Virus record (IMG/VR): IMGVR_UViG_3300029448_000416 | Span: 1 to 24,691 of that record | Source of the DNA: a virus | Direction: 5' to 3' (one strand) | DNA length: 24,691 nucleotides | In this document: piece by piece, positions 1-7,415 of the stretch | Layout of the letters: each line of letters begins with the position of its first letter | Numbering within the stretch: position 1 is the first letter of the stretch | Program-made: the position numbers and the translations under genes | The notes under the pieces: generated by a model | What the model was told of the DNA's origin: nothing | Database searches by the model: none | Seen by the model: only the letters and a program-made list of their open reading frames with translations

Positions 1-253
1 ATTCTTCGGTAGCGGCACGAGCCTTGAGGCCCTCGATGCCCCCTGCTGTCTGTTCAGGAGATGCAAACTGAGATGTTACGACAGCTTCACTCACATCCTC
101 GACAACGTCTTGGACCTTTGGCCTGAGACCACGAGCCTGAAGTGCCTGTTCTACATAGTCTTGCTCATCTTCTTCTCCGGGAGCAGGAGCCTTTTCCACT
201 ACGATTTCAGGCTTGGTATCGTCTTGTTGTTCTTCGGGTTTGATCGGGTCCAT
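1..253 (-). CDS. Acidic phage protein, N-terminal part only (cut by window edge)
   Basis: The reading frame starts with ATG at 253 and stays open to the left edge, giving about 84 residues. It begins MDPIKPEEQQDD and is rich in Glu, Asp, Gln and Pro, with a low-complexity opening typical of disordered N-termini. The ATG shares one base with the stop of the upstream lysozyme-domain gene (TAATG), and a GAGG Shine-Dalgarno-like element lies about 9 bases upstream. Position after a run of large virion proteins suggests another internal virion protein, but that is inference from context only. No domain is recognisable in the visible part. Confidence 0.75.
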   Translation of the reverse strand, partial: MDPIKPEEQQDDTKPEIVVEKAPAPGEEDEQDYVEQALQARGLRPKVQDVVEDVSEAVVTSQFASPEQTAGGIEGLKARAATEE

Positions 254-3200
254 TATCGATCCTCTTCTCTATCGAGAGCGCCTGCTTCAAGTTGTTCGTA
301 TACGCTGTTAGCTTCTTTACTTCGTTTGTCGAGATCTTTAATTCTCATATCCCTCTGAGCAGATCCCTTTTTCATGGTATATGGGTTAGCTCCGTAGGTT
401 AGAGTATATACATTCGTCATGTCATCCAAGTCTTTTCCGGTTTCTTTGCTTCTAAGCACATAGAATGCGGTCAAAACTTTTAACCCAATATCAGGCCTAA
501 GAACCAAATCTGGGTTATTCACCAAATCAACTCCGATGATATCTCCAATCGCTTTATAATTACGCTTGCCGGTCAATTGAATGTAGCCTCGACCTCTGTA
601 GTCGTACCCGCCTAGTTCTGGGTACATCGCATCAAAAAATGCCTTATCGTCTTTTTTAAGTTCATTCAGTTCTGCGTTGCTAAACTTACTTGCTCTTCGG
701 CCCATTGCTCTGCGTATCTGTGAAACTGAAGTATTTCTGTAACTCATTTCAACTGCATCGTGCCTCATTCCGGATTCCCCGGCTATCATGCCTATTATAT
801 TCGCCTGTGCTCTTGGACTTGTGATACCGAATTCTTTCAAAGAGTTTACCACACTTCTCTTTACGTCTGACTCAGTCTCCAGTGGAACGTATCCTTCAGG
901 AATATCTGCAGGCTTTGGAGCGTCAGCCTGTTCAGGTACGAAACCCTCCGGCCTCGGAACGGGGAAAGGTGTGCTACCTCCGGGCCTTGGTACGGGACGA
1001 GGTACGAGACCGTCCGGCCCTTCGTCCCCTTTCATACCTGCGGCGTCAAACTCTGCGGATGCCAACCTACGTGCCTCTGCCTGTTGGCGAGCTATCTCAT
1101 CAGTGTCTGTGGGCTCGCCCCTCATACGTGCGAGTTGTCGGGCCCGTTCGGCATCTTGCTCTGTACGGGCTTGCTCACGTTCTCGTCTACGCTTATTTGC
1201 TTCGTCGGCCAATATGATGTCGATAACACCCTGTCTATTCATAGGGACATCGCGAACGGGACTTGCAGATACAGGAGTAGTAGGTACGACGTCCTCAGAA
1301 ACGGGCTTCCCGATAGGTTGAGGAGCTGGTGACGAAGCGGGTTGAGCATCTGGTATCGTAGCAGGTTCAATGGCAGGCAGTTCTAGATCTTCCTTCGGTT
1401 GTTCTTCGACAGGTTGAGAGTCACCTATCGGTTGATTTTTTTTTTCACCCGGGGGAGTGATGATAATTCCTGCGGGTTGATTTTCTTGATTGTCAGCACC
1501 TGCTGGCTGTGTAGGAGCAACCTGAGGAGACGATTCTGCCGGAGCAGGTTGGGCTGGCTGTTCGACCTTAATCATTTGCAAGGATTGACTACCAATAGCT
1601 AGCTTTCTATTTTCACCGTTGATATCCGTGTACTCTACTTGGAATACACCATCGAGAATCTTGGGATCTCCCTGAGATAACACGGGCTGATCGTTCTCAT
1701 CAACTGCTTGACTAATTTCAATACGACTATCCGGAGCCATGTCAGGCAACTTAATGCCGGATTTCAATTTCACATCGGGACGTTGATTATAAGCCTGATT
1801 CGGGTCTAATACAACAGATCTAAAACCTGCATCTCTAGCTCGAAGGGAATCGAGTACTAGTCCACTAGCCTTCAAGTTTCTCAAGGACTGATTGATTGTA
1901 GCATTCGTGTCCGAATCTTGATAATAGGATAGCTGTGGTATTCTACGTAGATCTTCGCTGACATTCTGAAATAGTCCATATTGAAACTTGGCTTCGTCAA
2001 GCAAAATTCCGAGACGTTCCATAGTACGTCCTTTAGATTCAGGCAGAGATCCTTTGATGATTTGTAGCGACTTTTCAAAATCTTTTTCAGATAGTCGGGC
2101 GGCAGTACCTTCGAGTGCTTTGGCCCTGTAGTAAGCAAGCTCATAAGCCTTGATATCCGCAAGGGACAAGAGGTAGTCTCGCTTTTTAGTACCATATGCT
2201 TCAGCGTCAGTCAATGTTCCGAGTTTTTCAGTTAAGTAATTTCTTGCAGAATCGGATAGTTCTGTATCATTTTTAATAATTTCTAAGAAACTGTTTGCGT
2301 TGTCTATCCCTTTGGTTACCAAAATCTCTAGGTTGCTCTGGTCCAATTCTTTACGAGCATTGTAGAGGTCTTGAACAGTTTGAAAGCTCCTACGTGAGTT
2401 TTCTAAACGCTCTGGAAAATCTTCAGGATCTCCAACCGTGTTGGTAAATGCATTTATATACTTATCTTTCATAGGTACGGGAGAAAAGGTGTTCACGCCC
2501 GTCCTATCTGGTCTTGGAATATCAATATCATACTCCAAAGGCATGAACGCCGAGAGACCCTTGGTAATTGACACTGCATTTAGATTAGGATTGAGTAGGA
2601 GGTTGTTTGCAAAGTTCTGGAACATTGCCACATTTGCGTTATTACCCCTATCGAGTGAACCATTTGCAAGGATCTGACCAGCGATTGGAAGCTTCATAAA
2701 TTCTTGTGCAAACTCCTGTATATACGGAGCCGTGCCACTGCGTTGTGCAACGCGACCAATGATGAATTTTGTTGCTTCTTCCGGATTTTTTTTAAGCTGG
2801 GCTATCTGATTTGGTGTAGCGCCATGATTTTTTAGAGCTCTTGAAATGTATATCGGATTCTTTGTAAAGTAACTTGATAATTGGGTACCAGCCCCTAAAC
2901 CCATAAAATCTTCAGCTAGTTCTTCGGAAGGAGCTTTACCTGCGTCGTTTAGAGGTTCTGGTCTGTTACTTTCTGGATTATAAGCGAAGGATTTACCGTT
3001 AGAGTCTTGTAATTGTCCTTGATTTTTTAAGAAATTTTTTAAGAATTTATCTGAGTCCGGATAGAGTATGGCAGGGGAACGATTAGGAAATTTCCTAGTA
3101 CCGTCTGCATTTCTCTCATCAAAGTATCCGTAGAGCTGGTTATGTACATCAAATAATGTATTACTAAATGCTTGGCGCTGTTGATCAGTAGCGGTGCTAC

Positions 3201-3591
3201 GCCACTGTTCAAATTCAGGGCTTTTTATAAACAGATCAAAATCAGAAGCAATTCCGAGCGTCCTTTCGTCACCGTCGCCCTCACGCGCATTGAATTTTGC
3301 AAAGCGAGCTTTGCCGCCAAAATTGTAATATTCCTCATCGTTTGCAACTGAGTTGTAGGTACCTAAAAGTTTAAAACCTTCTTGCAAGTCTTCCGCGCTC
3401 TGCGCACCCAAGACAGTTGCAACGTACGGGCCCATTTTATCAGCGGGAAGATCTTTACCGAGCGTCAGAGCTATCTTCTGTTGATCTCCAAACCGCTCTG
3501 CCTGCTGAAGTTTAGCGATGCGCCTCTCTTCAAACTTTTGATTGACAAAATTTGTGGCACCGAAAATAGCGCCTCCCAAATCAAACTTCAT
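253..3591 (-). CDS. Large virion protein with C-terminal GH19-like lysozyme domain
   Basis: This is a 1112-residue protein. I chose ATG at 3591 (MKFDLGGAIFGATNF) over a TTG 30 bases upstream because AAGGAA precedes the ATG at good spacing. Residues 1-670 are soluble, mixed and unrecognised. Residues 676-785 are Pro/Gln-rich, about 795-850 form a charged Arg/Glu/Ala helix, and 860-885 carry PRPVPRP and PVPRP repeats. From about residue 899 to 1050 lies a GH19 (chitinase class I) type lysozyme fold. It has GESG with the likely catalytic Glu near residue 939, then RGRGYIQLTG and DLVNNPDLV, which are hallmark stretches of phage GH19 endolysins. I infer an ejected internal virion protein that opens the peptidoglycan during genome entry. 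It is not in the lysis cassette, and it follows other putative internal virion proteins. Confidence 0.85.
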   Translation of the reverse strand: MKFDLGGAIFGATNFVNQKFEERRIAKLQQAERFGDQQKIALTLGKDLPADKMGPYVATVLGAQSAEDLQEGFKLLGTYNSVANDEEYYNFGGKARFAKFNAREGDGDERTLGIASDFDLFIKSPEFEQWRSTATDQQRQAFSNTLFDVHNQLYGYFDERNADGTRKFPNRSPAILYPDSDKFLKNFLKNQGQLQDSNGKSFAYNPESNRPEPLNDAGKAPSEELAEDFMGLGAGTQLSSYFTKNPIYISRALKNHGATPNQIAQLKKNPEEATKFIIGRVAQRSGTAPYIQEFAQEFMKLPIAGQILANGSLDRGNNANVAMFQNFANNLLLNPNLNAVSITKGLSAFMPLEYDIDIPRPDRTGVNTFSPVPMKDKYINAFTNTVGDPEDFPERLENSRRSFQTVQDLYNARKELDQSNLEILVTKGIDNANSFLEIIKNDTELSDSARNYLTEKLGTLTDAEAYGTKKRDYLLSLADIKAYELAYYRAKALEGTAARLSEKDFEKSLQIIKGSLPESKGRTMERLGILLDEAKFQYGLFQNVSEDLRRIPQLSYYQDSDTNATINQSLRNLKASGLVLDSLRARDAGFRSVVLDPNQAYNQRPDVKLKSGIKLPDMAPDSRIEISQAVDENDQPVLSQGDPKILDGVFQVEYTDINGENRKLAIGSQSLQMIKVEQPAQPAPAESSPQVAPTQPAGADNQENQPAGIIITPPGEKKNQPIGDSQPVEEQPKEDLELPAIEPATIPDAQPASSPAPQPIGKPVSEDVVPTTPVSASPVRDVPMNRQGVIDIILADEANKRRREREQARTEQDAERARQLARMRGEPTDTDEIARQQAEARRLASAEFDAAGMKGDEGPDGLVPRPVPRPGGSTPFPVPRPEGFVPEQADAPKPADIPEGYVPLETESDVKRSVVNSLKEFGITSPRAQANIIGMIAGESGMRHDAVEMSYRNTSVSQIRRAMGRRASKFSNAELNELKKDDKAFFDAMYPELGGYDYRGRGYIQLTGKRNYKAIGDIIGVDLVNNPDLVLRPDIGLKVLTAFYVLRSKETGKDLDDMTNVYTLTYGANPYTMKKGSAQRDMRIKDLDKRSKEANSVYEQLEAGALDREEDR

Positions 3592-4135
3592 CGCTAGGTT
3601 CCTTGTTGTTAGATCCAACAAAACTTTCTTCGTTTATCTTTTCGGCGGATTCCCTCATAACGGCACCGTCCCGTAGTTGCTTGTTGAGCTCTTCGCCTAG
3701 GGCTTCGAACACATCTGGGAAAGCAGTCTTGATACCGCGCAGGATATTTTCGTCATTCTCACTACGGATCACGCCCGCGTCTTCTTTAGCAAATAGCTTA
3801 TAGGGTATGCCCATGCCCTCGGCGAGGTCTGTCAGGTAGAGAGCCAGAGGGGGTCGGATGACTAGCATGGTGTCCACGGAAATGAGACCAATCTGAAATA
3901 GCTGTTTGGTTATGCCCGTAACAATAGCTTCGATGGGGACACCAATCAACATCGTCTCTACGATCGAAGCTCGCGCTTTAGGCATTTCAAATTTGTTAAG
4001 GACGTGTGTGATTGCGTCGTCCGGATCTGAAATCATAGGTGGTTTAGACCACGGAAAATCATCGTTATCTACAGCGAGAGATGCTCCCGGTATAGGTCTT
4101 TCAAAGATACGTTCTTGGATTCTTCTACGAGCCAT
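3581..4135 (-). CDS. Unknown phage protein, 184 residues, probable virion component
   Basis: ATG at 4135 is preceded by AAAGG about 11 bases upstream. The protein begins MARRRIQERIFERP and has a central region of hydrophobic helices (residues about 60-110, with IGVPIEAIVTGITKQLFQIG), then an acidic C-terminal third rich in Glu, Asn and Lys. I see no signal peptide or clear transmembrane segment. The end overlaps the start of the large lysozyme-domain gene by 11 bases. It lies in a four-gene block with other putative internal virion proteins, so a structural or assembly role is likely. The family is not one I can name. Confidence 0.8.
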   Translation of the reverse strand: MARRRIQERIFERPIPGASLAVDNDDFPWSKPPMISDPDDAITHVLNKFEMPKARASIVETMLIGVPIEAIVTGITKQLFQIGLISVDTMLVIRPPLALYLTDLAEGMGIPYKLFAKEDAGVIRSENDENILRGIKTAFPDVFEALGEELNKQLRDGAVMRESAEKINEESFVGSNNKEPSDEV

Positions 4136-4148
4136 TGATTATGTACCT

Positions 4149-4733
4149 TTATGAAGTTCTGGTGGTAGGACGTACACCGACGCGGGCACCGGACATCCGG
4201 ATGGTAGGCTGACCACGTCGCACCGTTGCCATGGCCACGGCTGATTCTCCTACCCTGTTGATCTGAGAGCCTTTGTATTGCCTACCCCGCCCAGACAGAA
4301 TATCTTTTATTCTTGGGTCTCTGTATCCCGGCGCTGATTGAGCTTGTGTTTTGTCCGTCCTAATTGCTGGTACGGAGAGACTAAGATTAGGGCTTGCAAA
4401 CCCTTGAGGAGCGGATTGCTTACCAGCGGCAGTTGCCCCGGTATACCCTTTTATGCCCGAGGATATTAGCTCGTTGATGTTTTTACCGAAGAGGTCTTGT
4501 GTGAGGCTACTTGCCATAGGACCGCCGGGTGCGCCGAGAATGTAGTCTGCGGCTTGTGCGGCCCAGTTGTAGTTTCGCCCAATAGAAGATGGAGGATTTG
4601 CATATGCCGGTCCTCTATATAGGTCGTCTATAAAGTTAACTATACCTGCCTTACTCGGGAGGAGTGCACTTAAGAAACCTCCCCCTTCTGAAGAGAAGCT
4701 ATCTGAAATAAAATTTACAATACTATCGAACAT
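4149..4733 (-). CDS. Unknown phage protein, 194 residues, probable virion component
   Basis: ATG at 4733 starts MFDSIVNFISDSF, with a purine-rich AGGTAGAGAG upstream. The N-terminal 35 residues are amphipathic (short hydrophobic patches around ISDSF and FLSALLP). The middle is Gly/Ala/Ser-rich, and the last 50 residues are basic and Arg-rich (RRGQPTIRMSGARVGVRP). This layout suggests a small protein with a possible membrane- or nucleic-acid-interacting tail, but no domain is recognised. It is packed between the 22-residue-repeat protein and the 184-residue protein with gaps of 18 and 13 bases, so it is probably co-transcribed. A role as minor internal virion protein is inference from neighbours. 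Confidence 0.75.
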   Translation of the reverse strand: MFDSIVNFISDSFSSEGGGFLSALLPSKAGIVNFIDDLYRGPAYANPPSSIGRNYNWAAQAADYILGAPGGPMASSLTQDLFGKNINELISSGIKGYTGATAAGKQSAPQGFASPNLSLSVPAIRTDKTQAQSAPGYRDPRIKDILSGRGRQYKGSQINRVGESAVAMATVRRGQPTIRMSGARVGVRPTTRTS

Positions 4734-4751
4734 ATGTCTCTCTACCTCGCA

Positions 4752-6089
4752 TTAGGGCGTTAGGATTCCTTCGATTACGTTGAGAATTGCCGTCGTCAAA
4801 GAGGCCGTCCCCTGATAGTCTCTACTATCGTCAGCAATCTGCATCTCCGCTTCAATTTCCATAGCGGCAATGGCTGTCTGTTGTGCCCGATCTTTTTCAT
4901 TCTCAGATTCTTTAAAGGAGTAGGCGGCGTCATCGCGTTCTTTTTGCCACGCGTTGGACAATTCCTGCATACTCAGACCGTAGAGCTGTTGAGCCGCGAG
5001 CATGTTTGATTGATTCTGAGCGGCGGTGTTGATTGTATTGATCTGCCTACGCCACGCCGCATTCGACTGCGAAATCGCAAATGCCATGTTCGACTCAAAC
5101 TTCTGACGCGAATCTTTTGTCTGTGTGTTAAACTGAGCCATGGCGTTTGATTGCGTGGTGTTGAACTGGCTCATGCTCGCAACACGGTCAGTGTTTGCGG
5201 CTTCAACCTGCGCCCCGAGTTCGGCAAAGAACTGCTCTACTTGCGCTTCTGACTTCGCGTTGAACTGCCTACGTGCATTTTCTGCCGCCGTATCCGTCAA
5301 AAGAGATGAGGCGTAGGTCTGATAGTCGAGCAGGTTAGCTTTTTGTTGATTGTCGAGGTTAGCCATATCCATAGCGAGGAACGACTGAGCATTCATCACG
5401 GCGGCTTGTTGACGACTGTTCAGATTAGCCATGTCCATAGAGGCAAACGTAGTTGCATTACGGAGGGCAGTCTGTTGCTTGTTAGTTAGATTTTGTAGCT
5501 GGATGTTTGCGTACTTTTGAGCATCCTGCGCCGCAATCGGTACCCCGGATTCCATGATGGCTTGGGTGATTGCCGCCGATGCCATCGATGACGCGCCGAT
5601 ACCACGGGCGTTCATAATCCCGTTTACTTTCCTAATTGCTGAAGATGCCCATGCCGGAGGAGGAGAAGTGCCGTCGAGAGACTTATAAAGCTGATCGAGC
5701 TGATACTCCATCGTAGCTTTTTTATCGAGCTCTTCAGTAGCCGCTTTGGCAATCGCCTGTTGCGACACGGTACCTTGAACAGGGGTTACTTGAGCCTGCT
5801 GGCTAACAGCACCTTGTGTGACGGTCGGACCACCTATTTTAGCAATGTCCGGAGCAACTTCAGAAACTGCCTGTATTTGACCAACACCTTGAGTGGCAGT
5901 GGGGGTTGCTACTTCCAAGCCCGTCTCTTTGGCCTGTGCGGTGGTAGCCTCGGCTAAGGTGCCGAGCTGGCCTGTGGTAGATGGTATGAGCTGATCCGGC
6001 TTGGCGACGATCTCATCTACCTTAGAACCTACGGGGACATCGACTTCCGTGCCTCCGGGGGTTTTTGCTTTTTCAGTCTGGGTAGCCAT
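4752..6089 (-). CDS. Helical internal-virion-type protein with 22-residue repeats
   Basis: This is a 445-residue protein. ATG at 6089 (MATQTEKAKTPGG) follows AGAAGGA; a TTG 36 bases upstream is less likely. Residues 1-130 are Thr/Gln/Val-rich with VSQQAQ/VSQQAI copies and look disordered. PPPAWASSAIRKVN then leads into GIGASSMASAAITQAIMESG, an arrangement that recurs in marine phage virion proteins in my memory. Residues 194-259 hold three exact 22-residue units with a (D)MANL-x-x-x-Q-Q core, followed by more Ala/Asn/Gln-rich helix to about 415. A 22-residue period fits two hendecads, i.e. a long coiled coil. I infer an internal core or ejection protein. The start lies 5 bases inside the end of the o-spanin gene. 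Confidence 0.8.
   Translation of the reverse strand: MATQTEKAKTPGGTEVDVPVGSKVDEIVAKPDQLIPSTTGQLGTLAEATTAQAKETGLEVATPTATQGVGQIQAVSEVAPDIAKIGGPTVTQGAVSQQAQVTPVQGTVSQQAIAKAATEELDKKATMEYQLDQLYKSLDGTSPPPAWASSAIRKVNGIMNARGIGASSMASAAITQAIMESGVPIAAQDAQKYANIQLQNLTNKQQTALRNATTFASMDMANLNSRQQAAVMNAQSFLAMDMANLDNQQKANLLDYQTYASSLLTDTAAENARRQFNAKSEAQVEQFFAELGAQVEAANTDRVASMSQFNTTQSNAMAQFNTQTKDSRQKFESNMAFAISQSNAAWRRQINTINTAAQNQSNMLAAQQLYGLSMQELSNAWQKERDDAAYSFKESENEKDRAQQTAIAAMEIEAEMQIADDSRDYQGTASLTTAILNVIEGILTP
5313..5510 (-). repeat. Three tandem 66-base (22-codon) repeats
   Basis: Three consecutive in-frame units of 66 bases encode the helical repeat of the 445-residue protein. The second and third units share MDMANL followed by Q-Q-x-A at the same offset. 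The first unit is more diverged (IQLQNL-x-x-x-Q-Q). The match is clearer at protein than at DNA level, so this is an old duplication under protein-level selection. Confidence 0.7.
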
Positions 6090-6094
6090 TGTTT

Positions 6095-6310
6095 TTACAG
6101 ATCCTTCTGACAAATAGATTGCCAAGTCTCATTGTGGGTAATTACGTCACGGAGAAAAGATTCGTCGTTCTCTTGCAGATAGTCCGGAGTGTTTTGCGAC
6201 GCGAAATAGAGGGGGCTAGACAGGTCGCAATACGAGTCGCCCCTACTTGCGGCGCACCCACTTAGAAGCGCGATCGCGCAGATTCCCATCATCGAGTGCC
6301 TTAATTTCAT
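6095..6310 (-). CDS. Outer-membrane spanin subunit (Rz1-like lipoprotein)
   Basis: This is a 71-residue lipoprotein. ATG at 6310 follows AAAGGA at about 8 bases. A short basic N-terminus and hydrophobic stretch lead to the lipobox LLSG-C with Cys19, so signal peptidase II processing and outer-membrane attachment are expected. The mature part has CDLSSPLYF and ends with HNETWQSIC. That resembles the C-D-x-x-S-P-I-Y and H-N-E-T arrangement of many phage Rz1-like proteins (recalled pattern). The first 68 bases overlap the end of the inner spanin gene in another frame, the classic Rz/Rz1 nesting. It should bind the periplasmic end of the i-spanin and fuse the membranes at lysis. It is not proline-rich, unlike lambda Rz1. 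Confidence 0.85.
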   Translation of the reverse strand: MKLRHSMMGICAIALLSGCAASRGDSYCDLSSPLYFASQNTPDYLQENDESFLRDVITHNETWQSICQKDL

Positions 6311-6488
6311 CTTGTATTTCCTTTGCGACCTTCATATTCTTGATGCGCTTCTTGTCTTGCTTCGCCTCGATTTCCCTCTTCTTGTTCTGCCCACCAGACC
6401 AATAGACGCCGAAGATACCAGCAATTAGCACACCCGCAAGAATGAGGTAGTACTGTATCCGGCCGGGTATCAGGTTCAGAAGCCACAT
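6243..6488 (-). CDS. Inner-membrane spanin subunit (Rz-like)
   Basis: This is an 81-residue protein. I chose ATG at 6488, which overlaps the amidase stop as ATGA and has GGAGATAGG upstream; a GTG three bases earlier is possible. Residues about 13-31 (YYLILAGVLIAGIFGVYW) form one transmembrane segment. A Lys/Glu-rich coiled coil follows (about 34-68), with a basic end WVRRK. One N-terminal membrane anchor plus a periplasmic coiled coil is the i-spanin plan. Its neighbour is a nested lipoprotein gene, and the gene sits directly after the endolysin, as in many phages. The primary sequence is not diagnostic; the call rests on topology and context. Confidence 0.82.
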   Translation of the reverse strand: MWLLNLIPGRIQYYLILAGVLIAGIFGVYWSGGQNKKREIEAKQDKKRIKNMKVAKEIQDEIKALDDGNLRDRASKWVRRK

Positions 6489-7102
6489 CACCTATCTCCG
6501 TTGGCCCACTTCTTGAGGCGCTCACGCATGATCCACAAGCCAGCCAATACAATCAGGCCAGCAAATACGAGTACGATGTACTGAGCATTGGCATCCAAGC
6601 CACTGACTGTGGATATGGCCGTACCTGCACCGGAGGCGATTGCCACACCAGAGGCCTGAACTGTGGTGGACTGGGCAAGTGACTTGCGTACGTTGCCTAC
6701 GTTTTTATATTCTTCTTTGGCATCGAAGCAGGGGCAAGCCTTCGCTGAGAACTCACGATGACCGTGGACTGACGCGCCGGGAAAGCGTTCCTTCAAGTCC
6801 ATGATCAGATTGAGCATGGCATCCTGTTGTTGCTCGGTGCGGGTGTCCTTCGGGCTACCGTCCTTATCCAAGCCGCCTACGTAGCACACGCCGATGGAGT
6901 TGCGGTTGTGGCCTTTGGTGTGTGCACCGATCTGCTCGAGAGGGCGACCTTCTTCGATAGTGCCATCCAAGCCGATGAGGTAGTGGTAGCCTATGCCTGA
7001 CCAGCCGCGTTTCTTGTGCCACATGTCTACCTGCTTGGCAGTGACATTTTGGCCCTCGTGGGTTGCGGTGCAGTGGACAATAATTTTGTTGATCTTGCGC
7101 AT
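6488..7102 (-). CDS. N-acetylmuramoyl-L-alanine amidase endolysin with C-terminal membrane anchor
   Basis: This is a 204-residue protein. ATG at 7102 overlaps the upstream stop (ATGA) and is preceded by GGAGGAG at ideal spacing; a GTG 30 bases earlier is less likely. Residues 4-137 match the zinc amidase_2/T7 lysozyme fold. Zinc ligands H10, H115 and C123 have the T7 spacing (T7: H17, H122, C130). Y39 and K121 align with the T7 catalytic Tyr46 and Lys128. It should cut the MurNAc-L-Ala bond in peptidoglycan at lysis. Unlike T7 lysozyme, it continues with a Gly/Ala/Ser linker and a transmembrane segment at about 173-192 (QYIVLVFAGLIVLAGLWIM), ending in a basic tail. The anchor suggests membrane-tethered holding until the holin acts, but that is inference. 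Confidence 0.93.
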   Translation of the reverse strand: MRKINKIIVHCTATHEGQNVTAKQVDMWHKKRGWSGIGYHYLIGLDGTIEEGRPLEQIGAHTKGHNRNSIGVCYVGGLDKDGSPKDTRTEQQQDAMLNLIMDLKERFPGASVHGHREFSAKACPCFDAKEEYKNVGNVRKSLAQSTTVQASGVAIASGAGTAISTVSGLDANAQYIVLVFAGLIVLAGLWIMRERLKKWANGDR

Positions 7103-7350
7103 CAATTTGCTCCTCCACCCCACTTCATCCACGCGCCCATTGCAAGGGCCGCAAGGAGTGCCGTGGTCATCATTTTCGTAATGGTTGTGCCTACGGTTTT
7201 TTTCATCGACCTCCAGCCATCGATCAGGTCGCGGAGATCGTGGATGTCCTTGCCTGCGTCCTCGTCACTGAGACCAACGCGTTGAAGGGCGCGTTGAGCA
7301 CCCTTCTCTGCGGCTTGGTCAATAATTACTTGGAGTTGTTCGTCTGTCAT
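7102..7350 (-). CDS. DUF6127-like single-span membrane protein, holin candidate
   Basis: This is an 82-residue protein, first gene of the lysis cassette. ATG at 7350 has CGGAAG upstream. Residues 1-50 are charged and helical (IIDQAAEKGAQRAL, then VGLSDEDAGKDIHDLRDLID-W). Residues about 55-73 form one transmembrane helix (TITKMMTTALLAALAMGAW) with a short Gly-rich end. The VGL-x-D-E-x-A...DI-x-DLR-x-L arrangement matches what I recall of DUF6127, a family found next to phage amidases. Position directly before the amidase, with an ATGA overlap, makes it the best holin or pinholin-like candidate here. No other small membrane protein sits upstream. The function is inferred, not shown. Confidence 0.72.
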   Translation of the reverse strand: MTDEQLQVIIDQAAEKGAQRALQRVGLSDEDAGKDIHDLRDLIDGWRSMKKTVGTTITKMMTTALLAALAMGAWMKWGGGAN

Positions 7351-7380
7351 CGATGCTTCCGTAACGTTGCGCTACCTTAT

Positions 7381-7409
7381 ATTCTAAGGGTGTAGACTTG
7401 CGTTTTCAA
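7381..7409 (-). promoter_or_regulatory. Sigma70-like promoter for the lysis cassette
   Basis: Read on the minus strand, TTGAAA (5 of 6 to the -35 consensus) is followed after exactly 17 bases by TAGAAT (5 of 6 to the -10 consensus). It lies in the 65-base gap between the oxygenase stop and the holin-like start, about 31 bases before that ATG. The predicted start of transcription would leave a short leader that still contains the CGGAAG ribosome site. The host's sigma factors are unknown, so the match to the E. coli consensus is only suggestive. Confidence 0.55.
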
Positions 7410-7415
7410 TGGATA

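Noticed and set aside
6307-6552. 81-codon minus-strand frame across the amidase and i-spanin
   Set aside because: Overlaps two well supported genes and has no domain or membrane segment.
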